Shown here in pieces: positions 36,916-40,961 of a stretch of DNA of 40,961 nt. The stretch comes from Microbacteriaceae bacterium. Its GTDB lineage: Bacteria; Actinomycetota; Actinomycetes; Actinomycetales; Microbacteriaceae. The notes under the pieces were generated by a model that made no database searches, was not told the origin of the DNA, and worked only from the letters and a program-made list of their open reading frames with translations. A program made the position numbers and the translations under genes. Location of the stretch: the NCBI GenBank assembly GCA_947444785.1, contig CANFBG010000005.1, positions 1 to 40,961 of the forward strand, written 5' to 3'. The stretch's first letter is position 1. Every line of letters begins with the position of its first letter.

Positions 36916-39030
36916 CTATTCGCCCTTGTTTTTCTGAATGATCTCTTCGGCAACAGCCTTGGGGACCTCGGCATAGCTGTCGAAGGTCATCGAGTACACC
37001 GCGCGGCCCGAGGTCTTGGACCTCAGGTCACCGATGTAGCCGAACATCTCCGACAGTGGAACGTGAGCACGAATCACCTTGACGCCGGTGGCGTCCTCCA
37101 TCGACTGGATCTGGCCACGACGCGAGTTGAGGTCACCGATTACGTCACCCATGTATTCCTCAGGGGTGCGAACCTCGACGGCCATCAACGGCTCGAGCAG
37201 AACCGGGTCAGCCTTGCGGGCGGCTTCCTTGAAAGCCATCGATCCCGCAATCTTGAACGCCATCTCCGAAGAGTCGACGTCGTGGAACTGTCCGTCAAGA
37301 AGGCTCGCCTTGACGCCGACCATCGGGTAACCGGCGAGAACGCCGACCTGGAGTGCATCCTGGATTCCGGCGTCAACCGACGGGATGTACTCGCGGGGCA
37401 CGCGACCACCGGTGACCTTGTTGGAGAACTCGTAGCTCTTCTCCGGGGTCACCTCCATGGGCTCGATCATGATCTGAACCTTGGCGAACTGACCTGAACC
37501 ACCGGTCTGCTTCTTGTGGGTGTAGTCGTGCTTCTCGACGGTGCGACGGATCGTCTCGCGGTACGCGACCTGGGGCTTGCCCACGTTGGCCTCGACGTTG
37601 AACTCGCGCTTCATGCGGTCGACAAGGATGTCAAGGTGAAGCTCACCCATGCCCTTGATGACCGTTTGGCCGGTGTCCTGGTTCTGCTCCGTGCGGAAGG
37701 TCGGGTCCTCTTCAGCGAGCTTCTGGATCGCGAGACCCAGCTTCTCCTGGTCGGCCTTGGTCTTCGGCTCGATGGCAACCTCGATAACCGGGTCCGGGAA
37801 CGTCATCGATTCGAGGACGACCTGGTGGTTCGGGTCACTGAGGGTGTCACCGGTGGTGGTGTCCTTCAGGCCGATGACGGCGTAGATGTGACCGGCGGTA
37901 ACGAAATCGACCGGGTTCTCCTTGTTGGCGTGCATCTGGAAGATCTTGCCGATGCGCTCCTTCTTGCCCTTGGTCGAGTTGACGACCTGGGCACCGGAGT
38001 CGATGCGACCGGAGTAGACGCGGATGTAGGTCAGGCGACCGAAGAACGGGTGCACTGCGACCTTGAACGCCAGCGCCGTGAACGGCTCAGTCGCATCCGG
38101 GTGACGCATGACGACCTTCTCCTCGTCGCGAGCGTCGTGCGCCTCGATGGCGGGGACGTCGAGCGGCGTGGGGAGGTAGTCGACGACAGCGTCAAGCATC
38201 GGCTGGACGCCGCGGTTCTTGAACGCGGAGCCACAGAGAACCGGGTAGATCTGGCTGCTGACGGTGAGCTTGCGGATCGCGGCCTTGATCTCGGCAACGG
38301 TCAGCTCTTCGCCGGAGAAGTACTTCTCCATGAGGGCGTCGTCGGTCTCGGCAACGGTCTCGAGGAGCAGCTTGCGGTATTCCGCAGCCTTCTCAGCCAG
38401 GTCGGCGGGGATCTCTTCGATCGTGTACTTGGCACCCATCTCGACGTCACCCTTGGAGTCGCCGCGCCACGTGAGCGCGCGCATCTCGACGAGGTCTACG
38501 ACGCCTTCGAAGTTGGACTCGGCACCGATCGGCAGCTGGATGACCAGCGGACGGGCGCCAAGGCGCTTGATGATGGTTTCGACGGTGAAGTAGAAGTCCG
38601 CGCCGAGCTTGTCCATCTTGTTGACGAAGCAGATGCGGGGGACGTCGTACTTGTCGGCCTGGCGCCAGACGGTCTCGGACTGGGGCTCGACGCCCTCCTT
38701 GCCGTCGAACACGGCGACGGCACCGTCGAGGACGCGGAGCGAGCGCTCCACCTCAACCGTGAAGTCAACGTGACCGGGGGTGTCGATGATGTTGATCTGG
38801 TTGTTGTTCCAGAAACACGTCGTGGCGGCAGACGTGATCGTGATGCCACGTTCCTGCTCCTGTGCCATCCAGTCCATGGTGGCTGCGCCATCGTGAACTT
38901 CACCGATCTTGTGCGTGATCCCCGTGTAGAACAGGATGCGCTCGGTCGTCGTGGTCTTGCCGGCATCGATGTGGGCCATGATGCCGATGTTGCGGACCTT
39001 GTTCAGGTCGGTGAGCACGTCCTGTGCCAC
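36916..39030 (-). CDS. fusA: translation elongation factor G
   Basis: EF-G, 704 residues, drives translocation and, with RRF, ribosome recycling. The motifs are [19 protein letters not shown] (P-loop), [21 protein letters not shown] and [11 protein letters not shown]. The domain IV tip ([13 protein letters not shown]) and the C-terminal domains are complete. The start is GTG at 39028-39030 with GGAGG seven bases upstream. It follows rpsG after 135 bases that hold a strong hairpin. Confidence 0.98.
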   Translation of the reverse strand: MAQDVLTDLNKVRNIGIMAHIDAGKTTTTERILFYTGITHKIGEVHDGAATMDWMAQEQERGITITSAATTCFWNNNQINIIDTPGHVDFTVEVERSLRVLDGAVAVFDGKEGVEPQSETVWRQADKYDVPRICFVNKMDKLGADFYFTVETIIKRLGARPLVIQLPIGAESNFEGVVDLVEMRALTWRGDSKGDVEMGAKYTIEEIPADLAEKAAEYRKLLLETVAETDDALMEKYFSGEELTVAEIKAAIRKLTVSSQIYPVLCGSAFKNRGVQPMLDAVVDYLPTPLDVPAIEAHDARDEEKVVMRHPDATEPFTALAFKVAVHPFFGRLTYIRVYSGRIDSGAQVVNSTKGKKERIGKIFQMHANKENPVDFVTAGHIYAVIGLKDTTTGDTLSDPNHQVVLESMTFPDPVIEVAIEPKTKADQEKLGLAIQKLAEEDPTFRTEQNQDTGQTVIKGMGELHLDILVDRMKREFNVEANVGKPQVAYRETIRRTVEKHDYTHKKQTGGSGQFAKVQIMIEPMEVTPEKSYEFSNKVTGGRVPREYIPSVDAGIQDALQVGVLAGYPMVGVKASLLDGQFHDVDSSEMAFKIAGSMAFKEAARKADPVLLEPLMAVEVRTPEEYMGDVIGDLNSRRGQIQSMEDATGVKVIRAHVPLSEMFGYIGDLRSKTSGRAVYSMTFDSYAEVPKAVAEEIIQKNKGE

Positions 39031-39102
39031 AGATTGCCTCCGGTGGGGTTTTTCTTACGGTTTTTGTCGAACTTGGGCGCGGGCATACTTCGCCCGCACG
39101 CC

Positions 39103-39133
39103 CCTCGGCCCCGCGACAAGCACGGGGCCGAGG
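39103..39133 (-). terminator. rpsG-fusA intergenic hairpin
   Basis: Eleven perfectly paired bases (CCTCGGCCCCG with CGGGGCCGAGG) around a nine-base loop, followed on the minus strand by a second GCGGGC/GCCCGC hairpin (about 39079-39097) and an A/T-rich run. No U-tract directly follows. It is probably a partial terminator or RNA processing or stability element that sets the S12/S7 to EF-G ratio. Confidence 0.5.
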
Positions 39134-39165
39134 AATGCTAGCAGGTGCCTACCAACGGCAGGTGA

Positions 39166-39636
39166 CTACCAGCGGTAGTGCGCGAAGGCCTTGTTCGACT
39201 CGGCCATCTTGTGGGTGTCTTCACGACGCTTGACCGCGGCACCGAGGCCGTTGGATGCATCGAGGATCTCGTTGGTGAGACGCTCGGTCATGGTCTTCTC
39301 GCGACGGCTCTTGGCGTAGCTGGTCAACCAGCGAAGCGCCAACGTGTTGGCGCGGTGCGGCTTGACCTCGACGGGCACCTGGTAGGTGGATCCACCGACG
39401 CGGCGCGAGCGAACCTCGAGCGTGGGGCGAACGTTGTCGAGCGCCTTCTTCAAGGTCACAACGGCGTCCGCGCCGTTCTTGGCGGAAACGCCCTCGAGTG
39501 CATCGTAGACAATGCGCTCTGCAAGGCCCTTCTTGCCATCAAGAAGAATCTTGTTGACGAGCTGGCTGACGATCGGTGCGCCGTAGACGGGGTCTGCGAC
39601 GACGGGGCGCTTTGGTGCTGGTCCCTTACGAGGCAT
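39166..39636 (-). CDS. rpsG: 30S ribosomal protein S7 (uS7)
   Basis: S7, 156 residues, head assembly protein: [66 protein letters not shown] and the [14 protein letters not shown] end. The frame extends upstream, but only as overlap with rpsL; the ATG at 39634-39636 overlaps the rpsL stop (TAATG) and gives the standard length. Confidence 0.97.
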   Translation of the reverse strand: MPRKGPAPKRPVVADPVYGAPIVSQLVNKILLDGKKGLAERIVYDALEGVSAKNGADAVVTLKKALDNVRPTLEVRSRRVGGSTYQVPVEVKPHRANTLALRWLTSYAKSRREKTMTERLTNEILDASNGLGAAVKRREDTHKMAESNKAFAHYRW

Positions 39637-40010
39637 TACTTCTTCTCCATCTTTGCGCCGTAACGGCTGCGAGCCTGCTTGCGGTTCTTCACGGCCTGCG
39701 TGTCGAGCGCTCCACGAATGATCTTGTAACGGACACCGGGGAGGTCTTTCACACGACCGCCGCGGACGAGCACCATGGAGTGCTCCTGCAGGTTGTGACC
39801 CTCGCCGGGAATGTAGGCGGTGACCTCGGTACCGTTGGACAGCTTGACGCGGGCGACCTTGCGAAGAGCCGAGTTCGGCTTCTTGGGGGTCGTCGTGTAC
39901 ACCCGGGTGCACACGCCGCGCTGCTGGGGGTTGGCCTTGAGGGCAGGCGCCTTGGTCTTAGTGACCTTCGGGCTGCGTCCCTTGCGGACCAACTGCTGAA
40001 TGGTTGGCAC
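39636..40010 (-). CDS. rpsL: 30S ribosomal protein S12 (uS12)
   Basis: S12, 124 residues, the decoding-site protein. [37 protein letters not shown] and the [28 protein letters not shown] end are canonical. Lysines at the two positions linked to streptomycin resistance (K43 and K88) are wild type. The start is GTG at 40008-40010 with AAGGAG upstream. First gene of the str operon. Confidence 0.98.
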   Translation of the reverse strand: MPTIQQLVRKGRSPKVTKTKAPALKANPQQRGVCTRVYTTTPKKPNSALRKVARVKLSNGTEVTAYIPGEGHNLQEHSMVLVRGGRVKDLPGVRYKIIRGALDTQAVKNRKQARSRYGAKMEKK

Positions 40011-40279
40011 TACTTCTCCTTGTATTTACTGCACGGTGACAGTTGCTTTATAGCAATCCACCAGATGTATTTCTCATCTGGACCCACCGGCATCACAAAG
40101 GCTTTTGCAATGGGGATTGGTGGGTATGCCGTGGGAGTTGATTCTTTACGAACTCAACCCATGCATCTATCCGGCCCGGTTTCGCGGGCTGGACTTTTGG
40201 GCATGCAAGAATGCACACACCCGGGAAATGCTACCTGTTCCCCGGCCCCCGGTCAAGTGCCGCCGTCCCCGGTAGGCGG
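40011..40279 (-). promoter_or_regulatory. rpsL: str operon promoter and leader
   Basis: On the minus strand TTGACC (40251-40256) and TAGCAT (40228-40233) are exactly 17 bases apart, a near-ideal promoter. The leader of about 210 nt contains perfect hairpins: CCAGATG/CATCTGG (about 40060-40080), GTTGA/TCAAC (about 40137-40158) and TTGC/GCAA next to the ribosome site. A long-range ACCCACC/GGTGGGT pairing (about 40081-40127) is also possible. The structure may regulate rpsL-rpsG-fusA-tuf. Confidence 0.72.
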
Positions 40280-40765
40280 CTACTCGTCGTCGTCGGTCTC
40301 CCATGGCCAGCGCGGCCGCTCCGTGCGCGCCAGAGTCAGGCTGAAGCCGAGAGTCGCGAGCAATGCGGCGATGAGTACGACCAGCATGTATGGCGTCGCC
40401 GCCTGCTCCCCGATGAAGAGAACGAGGGCCAGCGGACGGCCCGTGTCAAGGAGCACTGACACTCCCCCGACAACGAGGAAGACAGCGACCTCGACCAGTC
40501 CGACGATGACGGCCGTGGCCAGTCCACTGAGACCGCCCAGGGGATGGGCAGCGAGCGAATGCCCCGCCGGCCCGGCGAGAACGAACAGCAGCGCCACAGC
40601 GCTGATGCCGAGAGCCAGGGGGGCGACGATCGGACCGATGGTCCGGTCGGAAATGACATCAGTATTGGTGAGCAGGCTCGTCACCCCCCACCCGGCCACG
40701 ACGAGTGCGCCATACAGCGCGACGGCAAAGGATGACCGTGCGTACAGCGCGGCGGGGCGATTCAC
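40280..40765 (-). CDS. small four-helix membrane protein (resembles DUF6121-type)
   Basis: A 161-residue protein with about four hydrophobic segments (near 11-31, 43-66, 78-105 and 112-145) and a short acidic end (PRWPWETDDDE). It resembles a family of Microbacteriaceae integral membrane proteins I recall as DUF6121; that match is from memory and unverified. The start is GTG at 40763-40765, two bases after the upstream stop. No catalytic motif is visible, and no function can be assigned. It precedes the str operon promoter. Confidence 0.75.
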   Translation of the reverse strand: MNRPAALYARSSFAVALYGALVVAGWGVTSLLTNTDVISDRTIGPIVAPLALGISAVALLFVLAGPAGHSLAAHPLGGLSGLATAVIVGLVEVAVFLVVGGVSVLLDTGRPLALVLFIGEQAATPYMLVVLIAALLATLGFSLTLARTERPRWPWETDDDE

Positions 40766-40767
40766 CT

Positions 40768-40961
40768 CTACCAGGCCTGTGCTGCGGCCGGGCCGGCGGC
40801 GGCTGCCTCGGCAAGCGCCCTCTCGTAGTCGGCCTTGGCGGCGGCGTTTCGCGCCGTGACCCGGCGACCCCGGAAGCTCAGCCAGGCGCCCACCCAGATC
40901 GTCGCCTCGCGGGCCACGATTCCTGCGGCGAGCGGCAGCGGGTCCATCACGAGGGAGCCGA
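40768..40961 (-). CDS. C-terminal part of an unknown protein (partial)
   Basis: An open frame runs to the window edge. The visible 64 residues have an amphipathic or hydrophobic stretch (LPLAAGIVAREATIWVGAWLSF), a basic loop (RGRRVTARN) and an Ala-rich helix ending AAAQAW. The GTG and ATG codons at 40945-40950 are possible starts, so it may be a whole small protein or the tail of a longer one. The next gene starts two bases after its stop, suggesting an operon. Function unknown. Confidence 0.55.
   Translation of the reverse strand, partial: GSLVMDPLPLAAGIVAREATIWVGAWLSFRGRRVTARNAAAKADYERALAEAAAAGPAAAQAW

Noticed and set aside
37516-39141. 541-codon plus-strand open frame opposite fusA
   Set aside because: Antisense shadow of a well-defined EF-G gene; the product is Val/Asp/Leu-rich with no recognisable domain.
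39637-39912. Extended S7 start
   Set aside because: Entirely overlaps rpsL in another frame; the S7 family starts at MPRKG.

Overview
The window comes from a high-GC actinobacterium, most likely a member of Microbacteriaceae (Micrococcales). The evidence is the gene order of the str, S10, spc and alpha ribosomal clusters, the many GTG starts, the TAnnnT-type -10 boxes, the Ala/Lys/Glu-rich tails on ribosomal proteins, and a small four-helix membrane protein at the right end of a type I associate with that family. Everything except coaA lies on the minus strand, so the genes are transcribed from right to left. There are no rRNA or tRNA genes, insertion sequences, phage genes or CRISPR arrays.

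In order of transcription: (1) 40.3-41.0 kb holds a partial gene and a small membrane protein. (2) 36-40 kb is the str operon rpsL-rpsG-fusA-tuf, behind a well-formed promoter and a leader of about 210 nt. (3) 27.3-35.4 kb is one 2691-residue cell-wall-anchored adhesin with a VWA domain, 21 prealbumin-like repeat modules and an LPNTG sorting signal. It sits between tuf and rpsJ, which are often near neighbours. (4) 16.9-27.2 kb is the S10-spc superoperon, rpsJ to rplO, without rpsN. (5) 13.6-16.9 kb is secY-adk-map plus an unexpected PTS EIIA-like gene. (6) 10.3-13.6 kb is infA-rpmJ-rpsM-rpsK-rpoA-rplQ, without rpsD and with a structured leader before rpsM. (7) 5.8-10.3 kb is truA, rplM-rpsI, glmM and a dehydrogenase-like gene. 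(8) 0-5.8 kb is glmS-acpS-alr-alr-tsaE, with coaA divergent from glmS.

The left part links amino-sugar supply (GlmS, GlmM), D-alanine supply (two tandem alanine racemase paralogues) and CoA/ACP activation (CoaA, AcpS). The middle and right parts make the translation machinery, the RNA polymerase alpha subunit and the Sec channel.

The most notable items are: the giant adhesin, whose modules each carry both a likely isopeptide Lys/Glu/Asn set and a cysteine pair; a branched RNA fold in the rpsM leader; the second alanine racemase, with Asp in place of a conserved active-site Tyr; the orphan EIIA gene between map and infA; and a likely leaderless glmS/coaA divergent promoter pair. No complete new multi-gene system was recognised.
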